A stretch of 64,000 bases of DNA from Candidatus Bathyarchaeota archaeon (GTDB taxonomy: Archaea; Thermoproteota; Bathyarchaeia; Bathyarchaeales; Bathycorpusculaceae): positions 1 to 64,000 of the forward strand of contig CAIUPH010000095.1 in the NCBI GenBank assembly GCA_903901015.1, read 5' to 3'. Position numbers and translations under genes: made by a program. Of the stretch, positions 1-9,487 are shown piece by piece; positions within the stretch are counted from its first letter, which is position 1; each line of letters opens with the position of its first letter. Below the pieces are notes generated by a model that was not told the DNA's origin, made no database searches, and saw nothing but the letters and a program-made list of their open reading frames with translations.

Positions 1-134
1 ATTATTTAAAGACTGAATGTTTGCTAAGGCTCAAAGTGAAAGACCGTCACATGGCTTGTTAGTTGGGTGTTTTAGAGAAATATTTAACATACCCACATAC
101 CCAATTAACTACCAAGCCGCTTGGAGAACCATGC

Positions 135-1562
135 ATGAGCATACTTAGCCACGACACGTTTTGGAACGCAGTCATAACTATGCCCATGACTAAGAAAATG
201 CTCCAGATGTCGCTCAAAAAATGCGGCGCCTGCGGCAGAACCGTATTGGAAGCGGCATTGGACGATTACGCAGGCAAAACCGACGTAAAATGCGCTAAGT
301 GCAGCGGCATGTACAGCCAGATTATAGGTTTCTGGATAGAGTTCCTGCGTAGGGCACTCGGGTTTAAGCGGGCGAAAGTTGAGAAACTCCTATCTGACCG
401 TTACGCCAGAACAGCCGTACTTAATTTGGCGCGTTCCTTCACTTATTTCGGCATCCAAAAACCCATGTCGCTCTCAGCGCCTTTTCTGGTGGTTTGGGAT
501 TTCACTCACAAATGCAACCTGTCCTGCAAGCACTGCTACAGCAACAGCGGCGCAGTCGACGAAGAAGAATTAACGACAGAGCAAGCCTTTGCAGCCGTGG
601 ACCAAATAGCGGATGCCGGCGTGACGGCGCTCGCGTTTAGCGGCGGCGAACCCTTAACCCGAAAAGACTTCTTCCAAGTAGCAAGGTACGCATCTGACCG
701 CGGACTCTACGTGTCTGTTGCTTCAAACGGCACACTGCTCACCATAGAGAACGTGCAAAAACTCAAAGAAGCCAAAGTCAACTACATCGACGTAAGCATC
801 GACGGTGCATCTGCCAAAACCCACGACGACTTCCGAGGCGTCCCCGGCACGTTCGATAAAGCGGTTGCGGGCCTAAAAAACTGCGTTGAAGCAGACCTTT
901 GCGTATGCATCGCAACGACAGTGGGCAAAAACAACATGGACGAACTGCCCGCTATCATAGACTTAGCGGAAGAAATCCATGCGGAACGCTTCACGTACTT
1001 CAATTTTATTCCGACTGGACGCGGCAAAGCCCATTTTGACCAGGACCTGTCTCCGCAGGAACGGGAAAAAGTTATGCAGTATTTGCTCAATCGCATGTCG
1101 GCTGGATGCAAAACCACCATTCTTGCAACGGCGCCGCAGTTAGCCCGCGTAGCTTTGCAGTGCCAGGGTGCGTCGGGCACGGGCGAAGTAACATTGTCCA
1201 TGGCTCACATGCAAACTGTCAAGGTAACTAAAAAAGCGGTGCCTCTTGGCGACTTCATCGGTGGATGCGGCGCAGGAAGATTGTACTGTTCATTGTCACC
1301 GCAAGGCGACGTCCACCCATGCGTGTTTCTGCCCGTAAACGTCGGGAACCTCAAAACCCAAAAGTTCCAAGACATCTGGTTAAACGCGCCCCTCTTCAAC
1401 GCTTTCCGCAACAGAGCAAACCTGAAGGGCTCATGCGGGAAATGCGATTACAAGTTCATCTGCGGCGGCTGCAGGGCACGGTCGGCGGCTTACCATAACG
1501 GTGACATGCTCAACGGTGACCCAGGTTGTCTTCAAGGAGTGAAGAATGCAAAAAATGCTTAA
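135..1562 (+). CDS. Radical SAM/SPASM domain protein with N-terminal Cys pairs (CGAC...CAKC)
   Basis: CxxxCxxC core 'THKCNLSCKHCYSN', 'SGGEPL', C-terminal SPASM-type cysteines 'CGKCDYKFICGGCRARS'. ATG at 135 preferred over the upstream start at 63. Confidence 0.88.
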   Translation: MSILSHDTFWNAVITMPMTKKMLQMSLKKCGACGRTVLEAALDDYAGKTDVKCAKCSGMYSQIIGFWIEFLRRALGFKRAKVEKLLSDRYARTAVLNLARSFTYFGIQKPMSLSAPFLVVWDFTHKCNLSCKHCYSNSGAVDEEELTTEQAFAAVDQIADAGVTALAFSGGEPLTRKDFFQVARYASDRGLYVSVASNGTLLTIENVQKLKEAKVNYIDVSIDGASAKTHDDFRGVPGTFDKAVAGLKNCVEADLCVCIATTVGKNNMDELPAIIDLAEEIHAERFTYFNFIPTGRGKAHFDQDLSPQEREKVMQYLLNRMSAGCKTTILATAPQLARVALQCQGASGTGEVTLSMAHMQTVKVTKKAVPLGDFIGGCGAGRLYCSLSPQGDVHPCVFLPVNVGNLKTQKFQDIWLNAPLFNAFRNRANLKGSCGKCDYKFICGGCRARSAAYHNGDMLNGDPGCLQGVKNAKNA

Positions 1563-2517
1563 CTCCCAATCGAAGACAGTTAAAATCTTCCGCGCTAAAG
1601 ACGACGTAAGCAAAATCGTAGAGGAAGCCGTAGCCAATTCAGGATTGCGTGGAAAAAAGAAGATTTTTGTTAAACCCAACCTTAGCCACCCTGAATACCT
1701 GCCTGGCGTCGTAACCAGCCCTGAAGTGATGGGTCAGTTGGTGGGGTTGCTTCGGGATGGCAACAGCGAAGTCATTGTGGGCGAGTCCAACGGCTTCAAC
1801 TATCCCTGCTGGACAGCTTTTGACAAGACAGGCGTCCAAGCGGCGGTGAAAGCAGCAGGCGGCACCGTCATCAACCTCTCTGAAGATAAGGTCGTGGAAG
1901 TAAAATTCGAGGACAACACGCCTCTTAAGCGGCTGTTTCTGCCCAAAACTATCCTCGACGCCGACGCAGTCGTCGATTTGCCTTTGATGAAAACCCATGA
2001 GTTCATGGCTTACAGCGGCGCCATCAAAAACCTCTTCGGTTGTGTGCCAAGCAACAAACGCATCTACCTGCACCCGTACCTGCCCGAAGTGTTCTATCGC
2101 CTCTACACCCTCTTCAAACCTCAACTTACGATTATGGATGCGAGGACAGGAATCGAGGGCAATGGACCAACAAAGGGCAAGCCTGTTAAGATGGATTTGA
2201 TGTTGACAGGCAACGACGCTTTAGCGGTGGACGTAGTAGCTGCCCAAGTGATGAAGCTGGATTGGAAAGAAACCTACCTGGGCTACATCGCGTCAAAAAC
2301 AGGGTTCCATGAAGAAGACATTCACGTTGAGGGCTTGCCAGTAGCTTCAGTGGCGCGCAGGTTTGAGCCGCCACGCATCGATTTGCCTGTTAAAGCGCAA
2401 ATGATGATTTACCAACATGAATACCTCACGAAATTTTTCTTCTGTTCACTCGACATCGTTCATCTTTTCCAGAAGGTCACGAAGGCGTACCGCGGCGAAA
2501 GTACCCAGGTTGGTTAA
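1546..2517 (+). CDS. DUF362 domain-containing protein
   Basis: 'KIFVKPNLSHPEYLPGVVTSPEV', 'LPLMKTHEFMAYSGAIKNLFGCVP', 'DARTGIEGNGPTKGKP' are DUF362 hallmarks; overlaps upstream radical SAM gene by 17 nt. Confidence 0.85.
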   Translation: MQKMLNSQSKTVKIFRAKDDVSKIVEEAVANSGLRGKKKIFVKPNLSHPEYLPGVVTSPEVMGQLVGLLRDGNSEVIVGESNGFNYPCWTAFDKTGVQAAVKAAGGTVINLSEDKVVEVKFEDNTPLKRLFLPKTILDADAVVDLPLMKTHEFMAYSGAIKNLFGCVPSNKRIYLHPYLPEVFYRLYTLFKPQLTIMDARTGIEGNGPTKGKPVKMDLMLTGNDALAVDVVAAQVMKLDWKETYLGYIASKTGFHEEDIHVEGLPVASVARRFEPPRIDLPVKAQMMIYQHEYLTKFFFCSLDIVHLFQKVTKAYRGESTQVG

Positions 2518-3710
2518 CTGAGGGCTTCATCGTAGACTTTCATGGCTTCTTTAACGACTATGCGCCAGTCGTATTGTTCCACGATTGTTTTACGCGCCTT
2601 GGCACCCATCTCCATGGCGAATGCTGGGTGGTCAAGAAGATAGAGGATTTTTTCGCTAAACGCCTTGGGCTTGAATGTTCCGACTAAAAACCCGTTTTTG
2701 CCGCTTGTGATTGTTTCGGGGATGCCGCCGACCGTGGTTGTTACGATTGGCAAGCCTGTTGAGAGCGCTTCCAACACGGCGAAGGGATGATGCTCGTAGA
2801 ACGTGCTGAACGCGAACACGTCCGCTGCCTGGTACAGTTTGGGCAGTTTCTTGTCTGGGTAGTAACCTGTGAAGACGATGTTGTTTTTGACTCCGAGATG
2901 CTGGGCGTACGCGGTGAGCTTGTGTATTTCATCGCTTTGCCCCTTGCCTGAAATGATGAATTTTGCGGTTGGATAACGTTTTATGACGGCAGGCATGCTT
3001 TCGATGAGTGTGAACAAGCCTTTACGGGCGTAGAGTCTGCCCACGGATACGATGGCTAAGTCGTCGGGGTTAAAGCCCAGTTCCTGCTTGGCTCTGCGTT
3101 TGTCCGCGGCGGGCTTGAATTTGTTTACGTCCACGCCGTTGTGGATAACGCGGATTTTGCGCTCTGGAATTTTATAGTAGTTTGTGAGTTCCCACTTGGT
3201 GAAGCGGCTCACAGCGATGATTTTCCGCGCTCTCTTAAGCATGCCTTCCTCGAAGAACCGCAGAAACCCGTTGAAGCTGACCAGGAACTGTTCGTTAGCG
3301 TTTAAGCGGCTGTAGGGTTCGCCGCGGATGGCTTCAGCTTCGCCCTTCCACGTGGAGTGAACGGTACAGACGAGGGCTTTGCCAAAGTTTGGGGGCACTG
3401 CAAAGTTGGGCGTCAGGGGCAGCTGGGCATGGGTAACGTCGACTTGGGCGGCGGCGTGGATGCTTTGGAGTTTGCGGCTGCTGGAGGCGGCGAGCATGAA
3501 GGATTTGACGATTGGGATTTTGGGGATTTTCAGGAACGACACATCGAGCTGCGGGTTGACTTTGACGTCCTGGGTTTGGTTTGAGCCTGTCACGATTTGG
3601 ATTCTGTAGCCGTTCTTCATGAGTTCGTTTGAGAGGTAGTAGACGTATGCGCCTGTTCCGCCTGAAAGCGGCCAGTACTCGGGTGAGATGAAGCAGACTT
3701 TATGAGGCAT
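2514..3710 (-). CDS. Glycosyltransferase family 4 (GT-B)
   Basis: 'PEYWPLSGGTGAYVYYLSNEL', 'VIHNGVDVNKFKP', 'EHHPFAVLEALSTGLPIVTTTVGGIPE'. Confidence 0.9.
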   Translation of the reverse strand: MPHKVCFISPEYWPLSGGTGAYVYYLSNELMKNGYRIQIVTGSNQTQDVKVNPQLDVSFLKIPKIPIVKSFMLAASSSRKLQSIHAAAQVDVTHAQLPLTPNFAVPPNFGKALVCTVHSTWKGEAEAIRGEPYSRLNANEQFLVSFNGFLRFFEEGMLKRARKIIAVSRFTKWELTNYYKIPERKIRVIHNGVDVNKFKPAADKRRAKQELGFNPDDLAIVSVGRLYARKGLFTLIESMPAVIKRYPTAKFIISGKGQSDEIHKLTAYAQHLGVKNNIVFTGYYPDKKLPKLYQAADVFAFSTFYEHHPFAVLEALSTGLPIVTTTVGGIPETITSGKNGFLVGTFKPKAFSEKILYLLDHPAFAMEMGAKARKTIVEQYDWRIVVKEAMKVYDEALS

Positions 3711-4700
3711 CTACTTGCCCCTCCTCGACAGGTAGCGCATTGTGGTTGTGACTGCGCCGACAAACCACGCCACCGAACGCACAAAGTAGAGCACGAATAA
3801 ACGCAGGGCGGTTGAATCGTGGAACTTAACGGCAATCTTCACCGCCGAATAAATAAAGTAAACCGTCGTCGCCAGCAAGATTAAACCCGAAGCAGCCCAA
3901 AGTAGCCTGAGAGCTGGCACGATTCCTAAAAGAAACGACGCAACAATTGCCAACAGTAGCACGGGCTGGATGTTCATGCCCACATCAGTGATTTCGTCGC
4001 CTTTTGCCAAGCGTCCATGCTTAAAGTAGAGTTTAAGCGTGTTTTTGCCGTACTGCAGTTGCTGCCGATAGTACGCTTTCAGGGTTGGGCGGTTGAAGTG
4101 GTAGCAGACCGCTGAGGGTTCGTAGGCGATTCTGTAGCCTTTAGCGCTAATGCGGAACCCTAAGTCAGTGTCGTATTGGCTGGGCAACTGTTCGTCCCAT
4201 CCGCCCGCTTCCTCGATAACGCCTTTTTTTAAGAGCAGGTTCATCGTTGCGATGCGCCCCGTGTACTTGCCTATGCGGCTGTAGCGGTTTTTGAGTTCGT
4301 ACCCGATGCTCTTCGCCCACGGGTTTTCAGCGTTCCATGTTTCGATGCTGCCGCTGACTCCTGCCACTTTGGGGTCGGCAAGGTGGGGTGTGACTTTGTT
4401 TAGCCATTCAACTTCGACTTTGGCATCGGCGTCGATGAATCCCAGAACGGGGTATGCGGCGATTTTCATGGCGTAGTTGTAGGCGGCTGGAGCGTTGAGG
4501 CGGATGGAAACCACTTTGATTGGGAACTTCTGTGACAGCTTAACGGTGGAGTCTTTGGAGCCGCCGTCCATAACTATGACTTCAAAAAAATCGGCTGGAT
4601 AATGCTGCGCCAAGATGGATTTGAGGCATTCTTCGATGGTGTCTTGGCTGTTGTACGCCGCCACGATGATTGAAACTTTGAAGGGCTTGTCTTGTTCCAT
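3711..4700 (-). CDS. Glycosyltransferase family 2, C-terminal TM helices
   Basis: 'VSIIVAAYNSQDTIEECLKSIL', 'GFIDADAKVE', 'GGWDEQLPSQYDTDLGFRI'. Confidence 0.88.
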   Translation of the reverse strand: MEQDKPFKVSIIVAAYNSQDTIEECLKSILAQHYPADFFEVIVMDGGSKDSTVKLSQKFPIKVVSIRLNAPAAYNYAMKIAAYPVLGFIDADAKVEVEWLNKVTPHLADPKVAGVSGSIETWNAENPWAKSIGYELKNRYSRIGKYTGRIATMNLLLKKGVIEEAGGWDEQLPSQYDTDLGFRISAKGYRIAYEPSAVCYHFNRPTLKAYYRQQLQYGKNTLKLYFKHGRLAKGDEITDVGMNIQPVLLLAIVASFLLGIVPALRLLWAASGLILLATTVYFIYSAVKIAVKFHDSTALRLFVLYFVRSVAWFVGAVTTTMRYLSRRGK

Positions 4701-4703
4701 TTG

Positions 4704-5402
4704 CTATCCCCTGAACCGAGCAAGCATAATCGAGTACAAGATTTTGGAGCCATCCCACAGCGGGTCGACACCTGAGCGTCCATAAGTGCGCTGCTCAAAA
4801 GATATCGGCACCTCAAGCACCCTAAAACCCGCCCTAACTGTCTTCACGAGCATCTCAGATTCTATTTCGTATTCTCGAGCGTACAATTTCTGGCTGTCCA
4901 ATACAGCTCGTTTCATAGCGCGGTAGCCTGATTGGCTATCAGTTATGGATACGCCAGTGAAAGCTTTGATCAGGTAATTGAAGATTCTAACGCCGAATGC
5001 GTTGAGTTTTCTTGCCGCCACTGGCTTATGTTTCATGTACCTTGAGCCTATGACTAAGTCAGCTCTGTCTTGGAGAATTGGCTCTAACACTTCATGCAGC
5101 TCCTCGGGAACATGTGAGCCATCAGAGTCGATGGTGACAATAATATCGCCTTTGGCTTTGGCGAATCCCGCCCGCAAAACGTAGCCTTTGCCCAGATGCA
5201 CTTTAAGCGTTAAAGCCTTAACGCCGCGTTTAGTCGCCTCAGATAGTGAGCGGTCGCGGCTATGGTCGTCCACAACTATGACCTCATAGGGTAAGCCAAT
5301 CTGCTGCAACGAAGCTTTTGTGCGGTCGATTACGTTGCCTACAGTTAATTCCTCGTTGTAAACGGGAATTATGACGGAAAGCAGCAATTTTCGGTTGCTC
5401 AT
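4704..5402 (-). CDS. Glycosyltransferase family 2 (dolichol-phosphate mannosyl/glucosyltransferase-like)
   Basis: 'LSVIIPVYNEELTVGNVIDRT', 'VVDDHSRDRS', 'TIDSDGSHVPEE', 'DSQSGYRAM'. Confidence 0.88.
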   Translation of the reverse strand: MSNRKLLLSVIIPVYNEELTVGNVIDRTKASLQQIGLPYEVIVVDDHSRDRSLSEATKRGVKALTLKVHLGKGYVLRAGFAKAKGDIIVTIDSDGSHVPEELHEVLEPILQDRADLVIGSRYMKHKPVAARKLNAFGVRIFNYLIKAFTGVSITDSQSGYRAMKRAVLDSQKLYAREYEIESEMLVKTVRAGFRVLEVPISFEQRTYGRSGVDPLWDGSKILYSIMLARFRG

Positions 5403-5486
5403 TTTATTTAAGATGCCAATGGAAGAACTTATAAAGTTTGGCTACCCCAACCTTGTTAGCTAAATGAACAGGTAACTGATGCCTAA

Positions 5487-6041
5487 ATGCAAACTACACT
5501 GAATTCTAAAGTTGAGGGTGACCGAAAGGTCTGGTTTTCCATGTGGTTTTTGGGTTCAGTCGTTACTTTCGGCGTAGCGTTTTTCCCCATGTTCTACCGT
5601 TTAGTCGATGGCAGAAACAGGCATTTCCGCAAAGAAGACGAGTTTGAGGCGCAAATTGCGGCTTACTTGAAAAGGAAGGAAAAAGAGCCGCCAGCACCAA
5701 ACAAGCGGCTTGCAGAAATGAATGCGAAGGCATGGGCAGCCAGCATAATCCTCATCATTCCAGTCTTTGCACTGTTGTATGTCCTCTCAAGAGACTTAGC
5801 GGTCCACGAACGCAGCCAAGACGCCTACCTTGCAACTGCACTTCCAGAACGCGTATTCATGCCCCAGACAATACCGATAAAAACATATGCAGTGATAACT
5901 TTAGTTACGTTGGGCGTGGGCGGAGTGTACTGGCTCTACAAAGTCGTAAACTTGTACAACGCTCACTACAAAGCACACTTACAAATAGAGAAAGAACTGG
6001 GCAGGCTAATGGAGGAAACAAAAGTTGTCGAGCACATGTAA
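5487..6041 (+). CDS. Hypothetical membrane protein
   Basis: Intact 184-aa ORF with several hydrophobic helices; not recognised. Confidence 0.6.
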   Translation: MQTTLNSKVEGDRKVWFSMWFLGSVVTFGVAFFPMFYRLVDGRNRHFRKEDEFEAQIAAYLKRKEKEPPAPNKRLAEMNAKAWAASIILIIPVFALLYVLSRDLAVHERSQDAYLATALPERVFMPQTIPIKTYAVITLVTLGVGGVYWLYKVVNLYNAHYKAHLQIEKELGRLMEETKVVEHM

Positions 6042-7140
6042 AAAACGCAGGTTCGTCAGCCACGGCGGCGACATCTGGGGTTTTAGCAGAAAATACAACA
6101 TACCCCTCGAAGATGTGCTCGAATTCAGCGGACCCATAAACTACTTGGGGCCTTCCCAAAAAGCAGTTGAAGCTGTCAAACAAAGCGCCAAGTTAATCCG
6201 GTATTATCCTGACCCGAACCCCGTAGAGTTCAAAAAGCAAATCGCCCAGTACGTCGGGCAAGGCGTCGAACCGGAAAACCTGCTGCTTGGCAACGGATCA
6301 ATCGAACTTATCTACATGATTACGGAGATTCTGCCAAGGGGCTTTAAAGCGTTGATTCCGGTGCCGTCGTTTTCGGAGTACGAGAAAGCGGCGCTTCGTG
6401 TCGGCGGCGAACCAGTGTTTTTGCAACTGCCAGAAAACTTTGCGTTAGAAACGGATAAAATCAAGAAGGCAGTTACCGACGACACCAAAATCATCTGCAT
6501 CTGCAACCCGCACAGTCCTTCGGGAACGCTCTACAGCAAAGAAGCGCTATTGGATTTGGTTAAGTTCTGCAACAAAAAAGAAATTATCTTCAGCGTGGAC
6601 GAGAACTACATCGAGTTTGATGATAAAAGTTTAGATAATACCTTGGCGGGCATGGTGAAGGATTACGAGAACCTCTTCGTCATACGTTCAGTCACCAAGT
6701 TCTACGGCATGGCTGGCATACGCTTCGGCTACGCAGTTGCCGCTGGAACCCTCATCGACAAGCTGCAGACTACGCGGCTGCCATGGAGTATCAACGCACT
6801 GGCAGGTCCAGTTACGTTAGCAGCTTTCAACGACAAAGAATTTATCGAGAACACCCAACAAACCATCGCCAAAAACCGTGAAGCCCTCGCCAAAGCACTC
6901 GGCGAAATCGAAGGCTTACATGTGTACCCATCTGTAACCAACTTTCTCCTCGTAAAAATAGTGAGCGGAAAATTTACATCCACCATGCTCAAAGAACTAC
7001 TATCGCAGGAACGTATCCTAATTCGCGACTGCTGCACTTTCATGGGCTTAGACGACCATTACTTCCGCGTCACAGTCCGCTCAGCCAAAGACAACCAGAC
7101 ACTAACAGAAACAATAAAACGAGTAATGAGCAAGAACTAA
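6025..7140 (+). CDS. cobD: PLP-dependent aminotransferase, threonine-phosphate decarboxylase (CobD)/HisC-like
   Basis: 'SHGGDIWGFSRKYNIPLEDVLEFSGPINYLGPS' N-terminus typical of CobD; PLP Lys region 'FVIRSVTKFYGMAGIRFGY'; cobalamin genes elsewhere in the window. Confidence 0.78.
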   Translation: MSSTCKKRRFVSHGGDIWGFSRKYNIPLEDVLEFSGPINYLGPSQKAVEAVKQSAKLIRYYPDPNPVEFKKQIAQYVGQGVEPENLLLGNGSIELIYMITEILPRGFKALIPVPSFSEYEKAALRVGGEPVFLQLPENFALETDKIKKAVTDDTKIICICNPHSPSGTLYSKEALLDLVKFCNKKEIIFSVDENYIEFDDKSLDNTLAGMVKDYENLFVIRSVTKFYGMAGIRFGYAVAAGTLIDKLQTTRLPWSINALAGPVTLAAFNDKEFIENTQQTIAKNREALAKALGEIEGLHVYPSVTNFLLVKIVSGKFTSTMLKELLSQERILIRDCCTFMGLDDHYFRVTVRSAKDNQTLTETIKRVMSKN

Positions 7141-7149
7141 ATTTTGCGC

Positions 7150-7584
7150 TTAAGTGAAGTGCCGTCTATCATTTTTGGTGAAAACTATGCCTACCAAGCA
7201 GAGAAGTAGCTGCATGAATATTATTGGACCAAACGATTCAATCGGTGACATCGCGGTTCCAACATGTAGTCCGGGCGCAAAGATCAAAGCTGCGGCTTCA
7301 ATGAAGCATGAAGAGAAGATTAAGAATGCTCCAGTTAAACCCACCAGAAAATGCTGCCTCTTCAATGAGTAGAACGCGCCTGTCCAGGCGAATGCAAGAA
7401 AAATAGCTCCCAGCCACGCCATGACGGGATACCCGACGTAGACTTGATTAGAAAGTGTCATGTCGGCTTGATGGTGCGTGATGGTTTCAGTGAACCCCGA
7501 TATGGTGAACCCTAAAGTAAAAAGTGCAGCAAGGGTTGTTGCGGCTGCGCCTATGGTACTGGAATTTGCCATGGTTCTATCCAT
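7150..7584 (-). CDS. Hypothetical membrane protein
   Basis: 144-aa ORF with about four hydrophobic segments. Confidence 0.55.
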   Translation of the reverse strand: MDRTMANSSTIGAAATTLAALFTLGFTISGFTETITHHQADMTLSNQVYVGYPVMAWLGAIFLAFAWTGAFYSLKRQHFLVGLTGAFLIFSSCFIEAAALIFAPGLHVGTAMSPIESFGPIIFMQLLLCLVGIVFTKNDRRHFT

Positions 7585-7973
7585 CCTAACTTTAAAGTCA
7601 CGTTCGTCGGTCGAGCACCAGTGTAGGTTACATTTGCATCCACGTAGACAGAGGCTCCGCCGGAAACAGTAGCTCCGAAATAGGATTCTGAAGTGTTGTT
7701 ACCGAAAAACACCGTGGACGAATTTGTGATTACGCCCTGCCTGTCTTGGGTCACTTTAACGTTGCATCCCTAAGCTGTGTTTATTCCGGGATTGTAGACA
7801 TACCCGCTGACATGGATGATTCCATTGCCGTTGTCAGAGTACCCTAAACTAACGTTCACGAGCTTTCCCTCTTGCATGCTGCGTATTTGATTTTCCAAAT
7901 CATTAACATGTTGAAGCCGCTTGACCAGTCCAACTCCAAACTGCAAAACCCAAATCAAACCCAGTATCGCCAC
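7551..7973 (-). pseudogene. Membrane-anchored protein interrupted by in-frame TAG (7768-7770)
   Basis: ORFs 7770..7973 and 7551..7754 are in the same frame and read as one protein '...GIIHVSGYVYNPGINTA*GCNVKVTQDRQGVITNSSTVFFGN...'. Confidence 0.55.
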
Positions 7974-8046
7974 AGCGTTCCGTTAAAGCTATAAACCGCG
8001 CAAATCATCAAAAGCATCAACAACCCGTTCCAACAGAGGCAAAACC

Positions 8047-9474
8047 GTGTCCGCCAAACCTAAAACTAAGGATTCAAAACCCAAAACAGAGAACACCACA
8101 GTTCTACTTATGACCACGGCGCCTCCTGAAAATGGCGCATGGTACCTTGGGAAACGTTTGCCTCCAATCGGTTTGATGTACGTTGCCGCGGCACTTGAAA
8201 AAGCAGGCTTCAAAGTGCAGATGCTCGACAACTACCTCATGAAGAAATCCCTTGAAGAAATCAAACAATTAATCACAGAAGTTAACCCTGGAATCGTTGG
8301 GATTACTTGTGGTTCAGCCACTTACCCGCGGTGCGTTGAAACTTCCAGAGCCATCAAGCAGGTGAAGCCCGACTGCAAAATCGTTGTGGGCGGATGGCAC
8401 GCATCCTACATGCCCGACAGTCTCCTCGCGAACCCCGAAATCGACTATGTCGTCATGGGTGAGGGCGAACGGGCAATCAGCGAGCTTGCCGCAACCATCG
8501 TAAACGGCAACGAGAAAGCAGCCGCATCCATCGCGGGCGTCGCAGTCAAACGCAACGGTGAAAACATCAAGAACCCGCCAAAATACATTGAAAACATGGA
8601 TGAAATCCCCTACCCAGCAAGGCATCTGCTGCCGCTGGAGCTTTATGACCGCACCATAGAGTACTTGGATGCTAAACCCGCTGATGTTATGAGCATATCG
8701 AGGGGCTGCGTTTATAATTGTGGCTTCTGCGAAACCCGCAAGCTTTGGGGAAACATCTGTCGAGGCTTTAGCCCGAAGAGGGTTATCGGCGAAATCCAAG
8801 ACTTACAGAGCAAATATGGAACCAAAGGAATCTACTTCATCAACGACAACTTTACCCTGCGAAAAGAAAAAACGACCGAACTTTGCAATCTGATGCTTGA
8901 GAATAAGCTGGATTTGGAGTGGGTCTGCGATACCCGCGTGGACCTTGTCAACAACGAGCTTTTAGCGTTGATGAGTAAGGCGGGGTGTAAAACCATCTGG
9001 TTTGGAGTGGAATCCGCGTCGCAGAAGATTTTGCAGCGCATTGGCAGAAACACTTCACCTCAAGAGGTGGAAACTGCGTTTAAGCTCTGCAGAAAAAATG
9101 GTATAAAAACCGCGTGTTCCTTCATGCTGGGGTTGCCAGATGAAACATTAAAGGACATGGAAGACTCGTTGAAATTCGCCAAGAAACTTAACCCCGACTG
9201 GTGCCAATTCAACACTTTCATCGCTTACCCCGACAGCAGGCTCTACAATGAACTGCTCGAGAAAGGCAACTACGTGAAACTAGACGAGTTCTTGCTTTCC
9301 GTGAAAACTGAAGAGTTCGATTACGACTCGCTCATGATGGTACAGAGGCGTTTCTTCAAGGAATTCCACATGACTCCAAGGCAGATTCTTAAGCGAATTC
9401 GTCGTGAAGGTGCAGTGAACTTTGCCAAACGCAGGCTCATGGGCGGCACGAGGAAGACCACTGGAGTCGCATAG
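8047..9474 (+). CDS. B12-binding domain/radical SAM protein
   Basis: N-terminal B12-binding fold 'GLMYVAAALEKAGFKVQMLDNY'; 'SRGCVYNCGFCETRKLWG' radical SAM motif. Confidence 0.9.
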   Translation: MSAKPKTKDSKPKTENTTVLLMTTAPPENGAWYLGKRLPPIGLMYVAAALEKAGFKVQMLDNYLMKKSLEEIKQLITEVNPGIVGITCGSATYPRCVETSRAIKQVKPDCKIVVGGWHASYMPDSLLANPEIDYVVMGEGERAISELAATIVNGNEKAAASIAGVAVKRNGENIKNPPKYIENMDEIPYPARHLLPLELYDRTIEYLDAKPADVMSISRGCVYNCGFCETRKLWGNICRGFSPKRVIGEIQDLQSKYGTKGIYFINDNFTLRKEKTTELCNLMLENKLDLEWVCDTRVDLVNNELLALMSKAGCKTIWFGVESASQKILQRIGRNTSPQEVETAFKLCRKNGIKTACSFMLGLPDETLKDMEDSLKFAKKLNPDWCQFNTFIAYPDSRLYNELLEKGNYVKLDEFLLSVKTEEFDYDSLMMVQRRFFKEFHMTPRQILKRIRREGAVNFAKRRLMGGTRKTTGVA

Positions 9475-9487
9475 AAGGGGAGTTGTT

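Noticed and set aside
1639-2124. Long antisense ORFs in the supplied track (e.g. 1639..2124 -, 32931..33440 -, 32427..32834 -)
   Set aside because: They lie antisense to strongly conserved genes and show no family signal; shadow ORFs.
7768-7770. Hypothesis that TAG encodes pyrrolysine in this organism
   Set aside because: TAG is the natural stop of many confidently identified genes here (GT2 at 3711 and 4704, radical SAM at 9474, cobS at 16550, cobY at 17161, ecfT at 18458). With TAG this common as a stop, nonsense mutation or error is the simpler explanation; no pyl genes are in the window.
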